A DNA stretch of 64,000 nucleotides from Deltaproteobacteria bacterium (lineage in GTDB: Bacteria; Myxococcota; Kuafuiibacteriia; Kuafuiibacteriales; Kuafuiibacteriaceae): the NCBI GenBank assembly GCA_020632995.1, contig JACKEN010000011.1, positions 124,001 through 188,000 on the forward strand, written 5' to 3'. Every line of letters starts with the position of its first letter. Within the stretch, counting starts at the first letter, position 1. Below the pieces are notes generated by a model. That model saw only the letters and a program-made list of their open reading frames with translations, was not told where the DNA came from and ran no database searches. The position numbers and the translations under genes were made by a program. Of this stretch, positions 25,726 through 33,143 are shown one piece after another.

Positions 25726-26427
25726 GTGAAGACGACCCTGGAGGCGATCTACCTCGCTCACTTCTCGTACGTGCACCAGACCCTCATCCGGTTCGGCGTC
25801 CCCGAGCGCGACTGCCCGGACCAGGTCCATGAGGTCTTCATCGTCGTTGGGCGCAAGCTGCCTTACTATGAAGGGCGGGGCGCGCTGACCACCTGGCTCT
25901 TCGGTATCGCGCGTCGGGTCGCCGCCGGCTACCGACGGCGCGCGAGCCAGCAGCGTGAGCGCCTCACCGGCGTGGTCCCGGTGGAGGTGCCGGGTCCGGA
26001 CTGCCCCTTCGAGAGCCTGAGGCTGAGCCGCGCCCGGGTCTGGGTGGCGCAGATCCTCGAACAGATGAGCACCGAGCAGCAGACCGCCTACGCGCTCTAC
26101 GAGCACGAGGGGCTCACCGGGCAACAGATCGCAGATCAGCTCGGGGTGCCGTTGCAGACCGTCTTCAGCCGGCTCCGGCGGGCCCGCAAGGTCTACGATC
26201 GTGAGGTGGCGCGGCGCCGCGAGCCGGTCGGCGGGCGCCCCAGGTCGGGCGCGAGCGGCCCCGAGCGCGTCAGCGGCGCCGTCGCACCGCCAACAGGAGC
26301 AGGCCGAGCAGCAGCCATCGCAGGGTGCCGCGGCCGAGCCCGGTGTGCGTGCAGCCCCCCTCGTTCACCATCCCGCCCCCGCCCGAGCCGTCTCCCCCCG
26401 GCCCCGCCCCGGGATCCTGGCAGGTGA
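25726..26427 (+). CDS. ECF-type RNA polymerase sigma factor
   Basis: 233 residues from GTG. Region 2: DCPDQVHEVFIVVGRKLPYYEGRG followed by ALTTWLFGIARRVAAGYRRR (promoter melting and -10 contacts). Region 4: STEQQTAYALYEHEGLTGQQIADQLGVPLQTVFSRLRRAR, a helix-turn-helix for -35 contacts. The last 70 residues are Pro/Arg/Ala-rich and have no domain; they are encoded antisense to the end of the subtilase gene (158-bp convergent overlap), so the tail may be fortuitous. No anti-sigma factor gene is adjacent, which is unusual for ECF factors. Confidence 0.88.
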   Translation: MKTTLEAIYLAHFSYVHQTLIRFGVPERDCPDQVHEVFIVVGRKLPYYEGRGALTTWLFGIARRVAAGYRRRASQQRERLTGVVPVEVPGPDCPFESLRLSRARVWVAQILEQMSTEQQTAYALYEHEGLTGQQIADQLGVPLQTVFSRLRRARKVYDREVARRREPVGGRPRSGASGPERVSGAVAPPTGAGRAAAIAGCRGRARCACSPPRSPSRPRPSRLPPAPPRDPGR

Positions 26428-28186
26428 CGTCCAGGGTGCCCGTCCCCGAGAAGGTGCGGCCCAAGCGATCGGTGAAGGTCATCTCGAGGTTCGCGGTGAA
26501 GGCCTGCTTGCAGTCGGAGGGCACCGACACCACCCATGGCTCGGCGAGCTCGGCGGTGTCGTTGGTCTCGCCCGGCTGCAGGTCGCCGAGCGCGGCGCCG
26601 CTCCGGTCTACCGACAGGCCGCCGTCGGGGGCCACCAGCGCCGCCCCCACCGCGAAGGCGGGGCCCCGGCCGTCGTTGTGCACCGCCGGGCGCAGGAACG
26701 CGGTCTCGCCCGCCTCGAGCACCCCGTCACCGTCGCCCACCTCCTCGAAGTACAGCTCCACCAGGCCGAGGTTGGCGGGGGCCAGCTCCGCCGCCTTCAG
26801 CATGGCGCCGTGGGTGTCGATGCGGGAGCCGAGCTTCACGCACCGGGCGGCCAGGGTGCAGTCCAGGTTGTCGAGGTGCTGCGCGCCGTCCTTGATCGCG
26901 GTGAGCACCTCGGTGGCGGTGAGCATGGGGAAGGCGGCCCACGTGAGGGTCACCGCTCCCGCCGCGAAGCCAGCGGAGTACGAGGAGCCGGTGCCGATGC
27001 TGTAGGTGGTCGGGCCCTCGAGTGAGGTCGACATGACGTAGGTGCCGGGGGCGACCATGTCCACGGTGGTGGCGCCGTAGTTGGAGCTCGAGTCCAGGCG
27101 ATCGCGGTTGTTGCTGTTGGCCACCACCAGCTTGTTGGTCACGTCGTACTGGTTCGGGTAGCGGCTCAGGGTGTCGTCGTCGCGGCCGCCGTTGCCGCCG
27201 GAGCTCACGTTGATGAGGCCCTGCCGCTCGGCCTCCTGCAGGGCCTGCTCGAAGGTGGCGTTGTAGTCGGAGTCCGAGAACGACATGCTGATGACATCGG
27301 CCCCGTTGTCGACCGCGTAGAGGACCGCCTCGATGCTGCGGGTGGTGGTGGAGACGCAGGTGGAGTCCCGGTGCTTCTTCACGTTCATGAAGGAGACGTT
27401 CCAGTTCACCCCGACGATGCCCACGCCGTTGTTGCCCTGGGCGCCGGCGAGGCCCGCGATCATCGTGGCGTGCCAGCGCAGGCAGTCGCTGCCGTCGCTC
27501 TTGGTCTCGGGGAGGCTGCTCGGGTCGGGGTCGTTGTCGTCGTCGCCGAAGTCGAAGCCGTGGCAGTCGTCGACGTAGCCGTTGCCGTCGTCGTCGACCC
27601 CGTTCGTGCAGTCCTCGTCCTCGTTCGTCCAGATCTGGTCCTTCAGATCCTGGTGCTGGGTGTAGACGCCCACGTCGTTGATCAAGATGACCCGGCGCCG
27701 ATCACCGACGCTGAAGTCCCACGCGTCGAGGGAGCCGATGTCCGCGCCCTCGGTGCCCGCGACGTTGTCGAGGGTCTGACCGGTGTTCTCGTGGTACCAC
27801 TGGCGCGCGTCGAGGTCGTCGGGGCGGGTAGCCTCTTCGTCCTCGTAGTACGAGGCCTCCACCCAGCGCACCCCGTCGGTGTCCTGCAGGTGCTGGATGA
27901 GCGAGGTCATCTCGATCGCCTTGGGGCACTCGAACAGGTAGAGCGGCCGCCGGCCGAAGGGGCGCACCAGCCGGCAGCCCTTGGCCTCGGCCGCCCGCAC
28001 CACCTGTCCTCGGTGGTCCACGCTGCGGGCGGTGACCAGGACCTCCCCCGGCAGGTAGCGGCCCCCCTGGGCGACGTTGCGGACGAATGCGTCCAGCGGC
28101 GTCATGTCCCGGATGATGTCGGGGGCGGCGCCCGCGGGGGCGGCGGCGAGGGTCAGGGCCAGGGCGAGCAAGGAACGGCGGAGCAT
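26270..28186 (-). CDS. Secreted S8 (subtilisin-like) peptidase with MYXO-CTERM-like anchor
   Basis: 638 residues. Signal peptide ALALTLAAAPAGA, an inhibitor-like prodomain, then a diverged S8 domain. Likely triad: Asp in ILINDVGVYTQHQDL, His in CLRWHATMIAGLAG, Ser in GSSYSAGFAAG; the oxyanion-type Asn lies in SSGGNGG. The usual DTG, HGTH and GTSMA consensus words are all altered. A calcium loop NGVDDDGNGYVDD sits between Asp and His. After a beta domain, a Gly-rich segment with one Cys leads to a hydrophobic helix and terminal RRRR, as in MYXO-CTERM proteins processed by myxosortase. Start ATG 28186 has GGGGGAAA upstream. Confidence 0.85.
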   Translation of the reverse strand: MLRRSLLALALTLAAAPAGAAPDIIRDMTPLDAFVRNVAQGGRYLPGEVLVTARSVDHRGQVVRAAEAKGCRLVRPFGRRPLYLFECPKAIEMTSLIQHLQDTDGVRWVEASYYEDEEATRPDDLDARQWYHENTGQTLDNVAGTEGADIGSLDAWDFSVGDRRRVILINDVGVYTQHQDLKDQIWTNEDEDCTNGVDDDGNGYVDDCHGFDFGDDDNDPDPSSLPETKSDGSDCLRWHATMIAGLAGAQGNNGVGIVGVNWNVSFMNVKKHRDSTCVSTTTRSIEAVLYAVDNGADVISMSFSDSDYNATFEQALQEAERQGLINVSSGGNGGRDDDTLSRYPNQYDVTNKLVVANSNNRDRLDSSSNYGATTVDMVAPGTYVMSTSLEGPTTYSIGTGSSYSAGFAAGAVTLTWAAFPMLTATEVLTAIKDGAQHLDNLDCTLAARCVKLGSRIDTHGAMLKAAELAPANLGLVELYFEEVGDGDGVLEAGETAFLRPAVHNDGRGPAFAVGAALVAPDGGLSVDRSGAALGDLQPGETNDTAELAEPWVVSVPSDCKQAFTANLEMTFTDRLGRTFSGTGTLDVTCQDPGAGPGGDGSGGGGMVNEGGCTHTGLGRGTLRWLLLGLLLLAVRRRR

Positions 28187-28197
28187 CGGAGTTTCCC

Positions 28198-28226
28198 CCG
28201 ATAGTCCGCCGAGCCGGGCCTCACAA
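28198..28226 (-). promoter_or_regulatory. Promoter of the subtilase gene
   Basis: On the minus strand TTGTGA (28226-28221), a 17-bp spacer, and TATCGG (28203-28198), 11 nt before the ATG. Predicted leader is only about 5 nt. Confidence 0.5.
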
Positions 28227-28263
28227 GCGAAATCTGGCGCGGTCGCCGCTCGACGTAGGGGCC

Positions 28264-28533
28264 CTACCTATGGTGGCCACCCGCGCAGTTGGCGCAGTAG
28301 GCGGCCTCGGGCCGGGCCTTGAGGCGCTCGTAGCCGATGAGCTCCTCGCACCGCTTGCAGGTGCCGTACTCCCCCGCCTCGATGGCGGCGAGGGCCTGGC
28401 GGGTGAGGGCGAGGCGGTGCTCCTCCGCCTCCCGGTGCTCCAACGGCCCCTCCAGGGCGGCCGTCAAGGTCGCCTTCAGCGCCAGCAGATCCTGCCGGAG
28501 CTCCTCGACCTGGGCAGGCGTGAGCTCATCCAT
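28264..28533 (-). CDS. DksA/TraR-type C4 zinc-finger protein
   Basis: 89 residues. An N-terminal amphipathic coiled coil (ELTPAQVEELRQDLLALKA) is followed by the C4 zinc finger CKRC (59-62) and CANC (80-83) with GYERLKARPEAAYC between, the DksA/TraR family signature. Such proteins enter the RNA polymerase secondary channel and tune transcription, often with ppGpp. At 89 residues it is much shorter than DksA (about 150) and closer to TraR-like or YbiI-like forms. The coiled-coil tip lacks the DksA DxxDxA motif, so activity may differ. Confidence 0.88.
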   Translation of the reverse strand: MDELTPAQVEELRQDLLALKATLTAALEGPLEHREAEEHRLALTRQALAAIEAGEYGTCKRCEELIGYERLKARPEAAYCANCAGGHHR

Positions 28534-28539
28534 ACCTAC

Positions 28540-28545
28540 AGCCTA
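28540..28545 (-). promoter_or_regulatory. -10-like box TAGGCT, 6 nt before zinc-finger gene start
   Basis: TAGGCT on the minus strand, then GTAGGT, then ATG 28533. No room for a leader, as expected for leaderless mRNA. Confidence 0.55.
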
Positions 28546-28609
28546 GCAGAAGGTGCGGGGGGAGGCCATTTTCCGCCTGCCACCCGGCCCACCGCCCCGC
28601 GAGAGCCGG

Positions 28610-28969
28610 TCAACTCAGCTTGACCAGCCAATACAGGGCCAGGAACGGGATCGCGACCAGGCTGAAGAGCAAGGTGGCCTTCATGTTCCGGAGCACCAGC
28701 CCGAGGACGAAGGTGATCACGGTGAGGAAGAGCCAGTCCAGGGCGAGGTCCCCCAGGTCCCGAGGGCGCCGCACGGTGAGGAAGTAGCCCAGTCCGACCA
28801 GCCACAGCCCGGCCGACATCCACAGGGCCTGGGTGTCGGCGCGCACCGGCGGCTCCTCGGCGTCGTCCTCCGGCCCGCGGTGCTCTTCGAACACCTCGCC
28901 CCCGCACGCGTTGCAGAACTCCGCGTCGTCGCCGTACTCGGCTCCGCACTGGACACAGACCCGCCTCAC
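28610..28969 (-). CDS. Zinc-ribbon membrane protein
   Basis: 119 residues from GTG. The N-terminal zinc ribbon CVQCGAEYGDDAEFCNACGG has two CxxC pairs, then an acidic linker, then three or four hydrophobic segments (LWMSAGLWLVGLGYFLTV, WLFLTVITFVLGLVL, LLFSLVAIPFLALYWL). Its GTG overlaps the previous stop in GTGA, so it is coupled to the upstream lipoprotein gene. Resembles small zinc-ribbon/DUF-type membrane proteins of no known role. Confidence 0.78.
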   Translation of the reverse strand: MRRVCVQCGAEYGDDAEFCNACGGEVFEEHRGPEDDAEEPPVRADTQALWMSAGLWLVGLGYFLTVRRPRDLGDLALDWLFLTVITFVLGLVLRNMKATLLFSLVAIPFLALYWLVKLS

Positions 28970-30135
28970 GGGCGCGCCTCCGGCAGGCTCAGGCGGGCGG
29001 TGATCGACAGGCGCACCCGGGCCCCGACCGCCGCCCCGAGCCGGGCCGCGGCCGCGGTCCGCGCCACCGCCTCGAGCGGGTAGGGGCCTACCCAGGTGGC
29101 GCCGGCCGGGCACCCGGTCGGCGGCGGGGCGTCGAGGGGGCCAGGGGCGGCGAGGGAGGTGCCTCGCGCGGTCCAGCGCGGGCCCCGCCGCCCGGGCTTC
29201 GACACCGGCGGCTCGGCGCAGACGTACCAATACGCGTCCCCCGCCGGCTCCCGGCCGCGGTCCCAGACGCCCAAGCCGGCCAGGCCCTCCACCGGGGCCT
29301 GGGCCTTCATCGCCCGCGCCCAGCCCCACGCCAGCGCCCGGCGCTCCGGGCGCGGATCCTCGGCGTAGGCGGACACGAAGCCCTCGCCGAGGCCCTCGAG
29401 CGCCTGCTCCACCTCCAGCGCGCCCCGGGCCGACGCCATCGCCAGCTCGGTCGGCGGGACCCTCGGGCCCAGGGTGTCGAGCAGCCACTCGAGGCGCCGC
29501 GCCCAGCGCCGGGCCCCCGCCGCGGTGGCGGTGCGCTGCACGTCGGGGGTGGTGGTGGCGGTGACGCCCCAGCGCGCCTTCTCTTCGAACCCGTCCCGGA
29601 AGGTGAGGCCGCGCAAGACGGCTTGCCGGAAGGGCTCCGGCTCGGCCGGGTCGGTGGCGGTCGCGAGGTACGGGACGAGGGCGGTGGTCGCGGTGTCCAC
29701 CAGGAACGGGGCGAGGAGCAGGCACCGCGCCACCTCCTCGTCGTCGCCCCGCAGGGACGCGGCGCGGGCCCGGTCGACGCAGAGCCGGGCCGAGGCCTGG
29801 GCCTCCGCCTCGGCCATGTGGGCCCCGAAGTAGGCGCGGTGGACCGGGCAGACCATGTCCGCGTCCACCCAGCCCCGCGCCTCCCAGGCCCGCACGGTGG
29901 GCAGGAAGCCGGGGTCGGCGGCGAGGTCGAGGAAGTGGGTGAGCACCGTCTTCTTGGGGTTGTCGAGTCGGCTCTTCGGCTCGGCCTCCGCCGCCTCCTC
30001 CATCAGGGGTCCGAACGCGGCGGCGTCGCCCTGCAAGGCCGCCTGCCGAGACCGGTAGCCCACGGCGCCCTGGTAGCCGTAGCCGGAGCAGCCGGTGCCG
30101 ACGAGCAGGGCGGCGGCGAGGAGGGCGACGCGCAT
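28966..30135 (-). CDS. Lipoprotein of unknown function
   Basis: 389 residues from ATG 30135 (lipobox LLVGTGC, mature start CSGYGYQG). The body is helical and Arg/Ala/Glu-rich, with VCPVHRAYFGAHMAEAEAQ and repeated Trp-containing helices (RRWARRLEWLLDTLG, RALAWGWARAMKA) suggestive of TPR- or HEAT-like packing, ending in a beta-rich segment. A TTG 12 nt upstream behind GGAGGTGC is an alternative start. It overlaps the zinc-ribbon membrane gene, so the two may act together at the envelope. No catalytic motif seen. Confidence 0.65.
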   Translation of the reverse strand: MRVALLAAALLVGTGCSGYGYQGAVGYRSRQAALQGDAAAFGPLMEEAAEAEPKSRLDNPKKTVLTHFLDLAADPGFLPTVRAWEARGWVDADMVCPVHRAYFGAHMAEAEAQASARLCVDRARAASLRGDDEEVARCLLLAPFLVDTATTALVPYLATATDPAEPEPFRQAVLRGLTFRDGFEEKARWGVTATTTPDVQRTATAAGARRWARRLEWLLDTLGPRVPPTELAMASARGALEVEQALEGLGEGFVSAYAEDPRPERRALAWGWARAMKAQAPVEGLAGLGVWDRGREPAGDAYWYVCAEPPVSKPGRRGPRWTARGTSLAAPGPLDAPPPTGCPAGATWVGPYPLEAVARTAAAARLGAAVGARVRLSITARLSLPEARP

Positions 30136-30182
30136 CAGGTCGCTCAAAGCACCTCCGCTATCGTTTGCAAAGGCGCGGGCCA

Positions 30183-31043
30183 TCACACCCGCCGCAGCAG
30201 ATCGGGGTCATCCAGGGCCTCGGCCGCCGCCTCCAGCTCCGCCGGCCGCGGCCCGCGCCACTCCAGGTCCTGCAAGGTCTCCTTCAGCGGGACGTCGGTC
30301 CTGAGGGTCGCGAGCCGTCGGTACAAGAGCGCGTCCTCCCGCCGGGCCTCCAGCTCGGCCGAGAGGTTCAGGGCGCCGCGCACCTTCACCGTCCACTGGT
30401 CGGGGCGGGCGGGGATGTCCTCGAGCCGAGGGTAGGCCATCAGCACCGCCGCCGCGCTCTTGGCGCCCCAGCGGGGGATGCCCGGGATCCCGTCCGCGCT
30501 GTCCCCCACCAGGGCCAGCCAGTCCGGGATGGAGCCGGGGCGGACTCCGAACTTCGCCTCGACCCCCGCCGCGTCGAGCTCGGTGCCGCGGCGGCGGTCC
30601 ACCGTCACCACCCGGTCGCCGCGCACGCACTGGGCGAGGTCCTTGTCGGGGGTGCAGATCCGCACCTGGGTCACCTCGGGGTCGTCGGCGAAGCGGTGGG
30701 CCGCGGCGGCCAGGGCGTCGTCGGCCTCGAACTCCACCATCGGCCAGGTCACGAAGCCCAGGGCGTGGGTCACCTGCTCGGCGAGGGGGAACTGGGCCCA
30801 CAGGGTGGGCTCGATGCCGTCGCCGGTCTTGTAGCCGGCGAAGAGCTCGTTGCGGAACGACTCGATGACGTGGTCGAAGGCCACCGCAACGTGGGTTGCG
30901 CCCTCCTTCTTCACGAGGGCGAGCAGGGTGCGGGCGAGGGATCGCGCCGCGCCGACCTCGAGACCCGCCGCGGTCTGGGTGGGCGGGGCGCCGAAGAAGG
31001 CTCGGAAGAGCTCATAGGTGCCATCGACGAGGTGGACCTGCAC
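30183..31043 (-). CDS. 5'-3' exonuclease (FEN/Pol I N-terminal-domain-like)
   Basis: 286 residues from GTG 31043 (QVHLVDGTYELFRAFFG); a longer open frame lacks homology. Stand-alone 5' nuclease like the first domain of DNA polymerase I: AFDHVIESFRNELFAGYKTGD, EADDALAAAAHRF, CTPDKDLAQCV and LVGDSADGIPGIPRWGAKSAA carry the metal-binding Asp set and the helix-hairpin-helix that grips DNA. Expected to trim flaps or RNA primers during replication and repair. No polymerase domain follows, as in ExoIX-like proteins. Divergent from pilT. Confidence 0.92.
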   Translation of the reverse strand: MQVHLVDGTYELFRAFFGAPPTQTAAGLEVGAARSLARTLLALVKKEGATHVAVAFDHVIESFRNELFAGYKTGDGIEPTLWAQFPLAEQVTHALGFVTWPMVEFEADDALAAAAHRFADDPEVTQVRICTPDKDLAQCVRGDRVVTVDRRRGTELDAAGVEAKFGVRPGSIPDWLALVGDSADGIPGIPRWGAKSAAAVLMAYPRLEDIPARPDQWTVKVRGALNLSAELEARREDALLYRRLATLRTDVPLKETLQDLEWRGPRPAELEAAAEALDDPDLLRRV

Positions 31044-31050
31044 GGCGAGG

Positions 31051-31056
31051 ACGATA
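31051..31056 (-). promoter_or_regulatory. -10-like box TATCGT, 7 nt before exonuclease start
   Basis: TATCGT on the minus strand, then CCTCGCC, then GTG 31043; no Shine-Dalgarno. It decides the start in favour of GTG 31043. Confidence 0.55.
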
Positions 31057-31110
31057 GCAGCGAAGAGGTGGGACAGGGGCGCCCGGCTAGCCCCTGGGCT
31101 GGTTTGAGGG

Positions 31111-31116
31111 TACTTA
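31111..31116 (+). promoter_or_regulatory. -10-like box TACTTA, 6 nt before pilT start
   Basis: GGTACTTA then GGGCCC then GTG 31123. No purine-rich ribosome site, so a leaderless transcript is likely. Confidence 0.5.
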
Positions 31117-31122
31117 GGGCCC

Positions 31123-32691
31123 GTGTCGACGCACCGCATCGATCGCTTCATCCAGGCCATGTTCAAGAAGGACGCCGAGCAGCTCCTGTTCGGCACCGAC
31201 ACCCCGGTGCGCATCCGGCGCCACGGGGTCGAGAAGGTCATCCTGGACAAGGAGGTGCGCACCGAGCAGATCCTGAAGCTCCTCGAGCCGATCTCCGGTG
31301 GGCTGGACGCGGAGCTGGCCCGAAGCGGTGAGACCGAGTTCTTCTACGACTCGCCCTACGGCCGGGTGCACGTGCGCTCCACCACCGTCGGGGCGCGCAT
31401 GACCGCGGTCCTGGTGCCGGCCAACGACTCCGCGGTGGCGCTGGACGACGACGCGCCGCTCGACATCATGGGGAACGAGCCACCCGAGGTGTCCCTCGTC
31501 AGCGAGGACTCCGAGCCGGCGTCCTACTCCGCGCCACCCGCCGCGCCTGCCCGGCCCGCGCCTGCTCCCGCGCCCAGGGCCGCCCCCGCCGCGGCCGCCG
31601 CCCCGGGTGGGCCCGCGGCCATCGATCGCATCCTGCGGATCCTGGTCGAGAACAAGGGCTCCGACCTCCACCTCACCGCGGGCCAGCCGCCCCGGATCCG
31701 CAAGGACGGTGACATCCAGGTCCTCGACGGATGGCAGGTGCTCACGAGCGAGGTGATCGACGGGTGGATGCACGAGGTCGCCCACGACACCGCCCGCTCC
31801 CAGTTCAGGGAGACCCACGATGCGGACTTCGCCTACGAGATCGACGGGGTGGCCCGCTTCCGCATGAACTGGTTCCGGGACCGCGGCGGGGTCGGGGCGG
31901 TGATGCGGACCATCCCCAGCCAGGTCCTCACCGCCGACCAGCTGGGGCTGCCCCCGGTGATCCGCAAGCTGTGTGAGCTCCCGAAGGGCCTGGTTGTGGT
32001 CACCGGCCCGACCGGCTCCGGCAAGTCCACCACCCTGGCCGCGATGGTGGACCTCATCAACAAGTCCCGGTCCGATCACATCATCACGATCGAGGACCCG
32101 GTCGAGTTCGTGCACAAGTCCCACAAGTGCCTGGTCAACCAGCGCGAGGTGCACACCCATACGCAGTCGTTCTCCGCCGCGCTGCGGGCCGCCCTCCGCG
32201 AGGACCCGGACATCGTGCTCGTGGGCGAGATGCGAGACCTCGAGACGGTGAGCATCGCGATCGAGACCGCGGAGACCGGCCACCTGGTGTTCGGCACCCT
32301 GCACACGAACACCGCGGCGAGCACGGTGGACCGCATCATCGACCAGTTCCCCACCGACCAGCAGTCCCAGATCCGGGTCATGCTCTCGGAGTCCCTGAAG
32401 GGGGTGGTGGCCCAGACCCTGTGCAAGAAGATCGGCGGGGGCCGGGTGGCCTGCCTCGAGATCCTGGTGGTCAACAACGCGATCTCGAACCTCATCCGCG
32501 AGGCCAAGACCTTCCAGATCCCCTCGATCATGCAGACGAACAAGGGGATCGGGATGCAGACCCAGATCGACCACATGCTCAAGCTGGTGGGGGAGAAGAT
32601 CGTCTCCCCCAAGGAGGCCTACACCAAGGCGGTGGACCAGGCGTCCATGAAGGGGGCCCTGGAGCGGGCCGGTCACAAGATCGAGGAATGA
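31123..32691 (+). CDS. pilT: Type IV pilus retraction ATPase PilT with extra N-terminal domain
   Basis: 522 residues, against about 345-370 for usual PilT. From residue about 165 it is a complete PilT: DRILRILVENKGSDLHLTAG, Walker A GPTGSGKSTT (about 294-303), Asp box TIEDPVEFVH, Walker B DPDIVLVGEMRD and His box GHLVFGTLHTNTA. Retraction ATPases power twitching and social motility from the inner-membrane base of the pilus. The N-terminal 110 residues (FIQAMFKKDAEQLLFGTDTP ... TEFFYDSPYGRVHVRS) look like a second, diverged copy of the PilT N-terminal domain, joined by an Ala/Pro linker. No other pilus gene is adjacent. Confidence 0.9.
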   Translation: MSTHRIDRFIQAMFKKDAEQLLFGTDTPVRIRRHGVEKVILDKEVRTEQILKLLEPISGGLDAELARSGETEFFYDSPYGRVHVRSTTVGARMTAVLVPANDSAVALDDDAPLDIMGNEPPEVSLVSEDSEPASYSAPPAAPARPAPAPAPRAAPAAAAAPGGPAAIDRILRILVENKGSDLHLTAGQPPRIRKDGDIQVLDGWQVLTSEVIDGWMHEVAHDTARSQFRETHDADFAYEIDGVARFRMNWFRDRGGVGAVMRTIPSQVLTADQLGLPPVIRKLCELPKGLVVVTGPTGSGKSTTLAAMVDLINKSRSDHIITIEDPVEFVHKSHKCLVNQREVHTHTQSFSAALRAALREDPDIVLVGEMRDLETVSIAIETAETGHLVFGTLHTNTAASTVDRIIDQFPTDQQSQIRVMLSESLKGVVAQTLCKKIGGGRVACLEILVVNNAISNLIREAKTFQIPSIMQTNKGIGMQTQIDHMLKLVGEKIVSPKEAYTKAVDQASMKGALERAGHKIEE

Positions 32692-32883
32692 GCGCTTGAC
32701 TCGGGCCTGTTCCGACTCGCGCGAATGTATGTGACGGGTGACGGCGCGCAGGGATCCACGCTCGACCAGCCCCGACTCCGATCCAACCCGAACCGTCCAC
32801 GGCCCCCCGCGCAAGCCGGATTGTCCGCCCCGCAAGCTGACTGGCGGGAGGCCCAGACGGGCCAGAAAGCGGCAATTCACAGC

Positions 32884-32903
32884 TTATCCACCGCTGTGGA
32901 TAG
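32884..32903. promoter_or_regulatory. Inverted pair of DnaA-box-like sites
   Basis: TTATCCACC (32884-32892) and, on the other strand, CTATCCACA (32903-32895): each differs from the DnaA box TTATCCACA by one base. Together they form the palindrome TATCCAC-CGCT-GTGGATA. Binding by DnaA is inferred from the consensus. Confidence 0.5.
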
Positions 32904-32928
32904 AAATCCGTAAGTTCCTCGATTCACT

Positions 32929-32942
32929 CACCCGAGCGGGTG
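32929..32942. terminator. Hairpin downstream of pilT
   Basis: CACCCG-AG-CGGGTG, about 240 nt after the pilT stop. No T-run, so only a weak candidate terminator or processing hairpin. Confidence 0.3.
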
Positions 32943-33143
32943 AAAGCGAGGTTGCCGGGGGCGGGGACCGCCACCGGGGGGAAGCCGGGTTGACACCCGA
33001 GCGTCACGCTCAGCGGGGATCGACGATCCGGGACAGGCCCGGTCGGAGATGTCGGCTGGAGTGGGAGATATCTCGCGGCCGGCGGGGGGCTAGATCGGTC
33101 CGCGCTGAAGATCCAGCGGAAGGTGGCGCGGGGTGAGATCCCG

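Larger units (their letters stand above)
32692..33143. other. Intergenic region after pilT with palindromes
   Basis: 452 bp between convergent genes, with no convincing ORF. It holds the DnaA-box-like dyad at 32884-32903, a GC-rich hairpin at 32929-32942, a degenerate GCAA-N6-TTGT copy near 32812, and a few smaller dyads. The length is unusual for a tail-to-tail gap in this gene-dense window, so a small RNA or structural site is possible. Confidence 0.4.

Noticed and set aside
25435..26124. Minus-strand gene opposite the sigma factor
   Set aside because: Translation lacks domains and lies antisense to conserved sigma regions 2 and 4.
31050..31100. Fifth copy of the REP-like repeat
   Set aside because: Only GAGGTGGGAC and a short GC-rich tract match; no hairpin and no extended alignment.
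32692..33143. Chromosomal replication origin
   Set aside because: Only two DnaA-box-like sites, no AT-rich unwinding element, and no dnaA, dnaN, gyrB, rpmH or parAB nearby.
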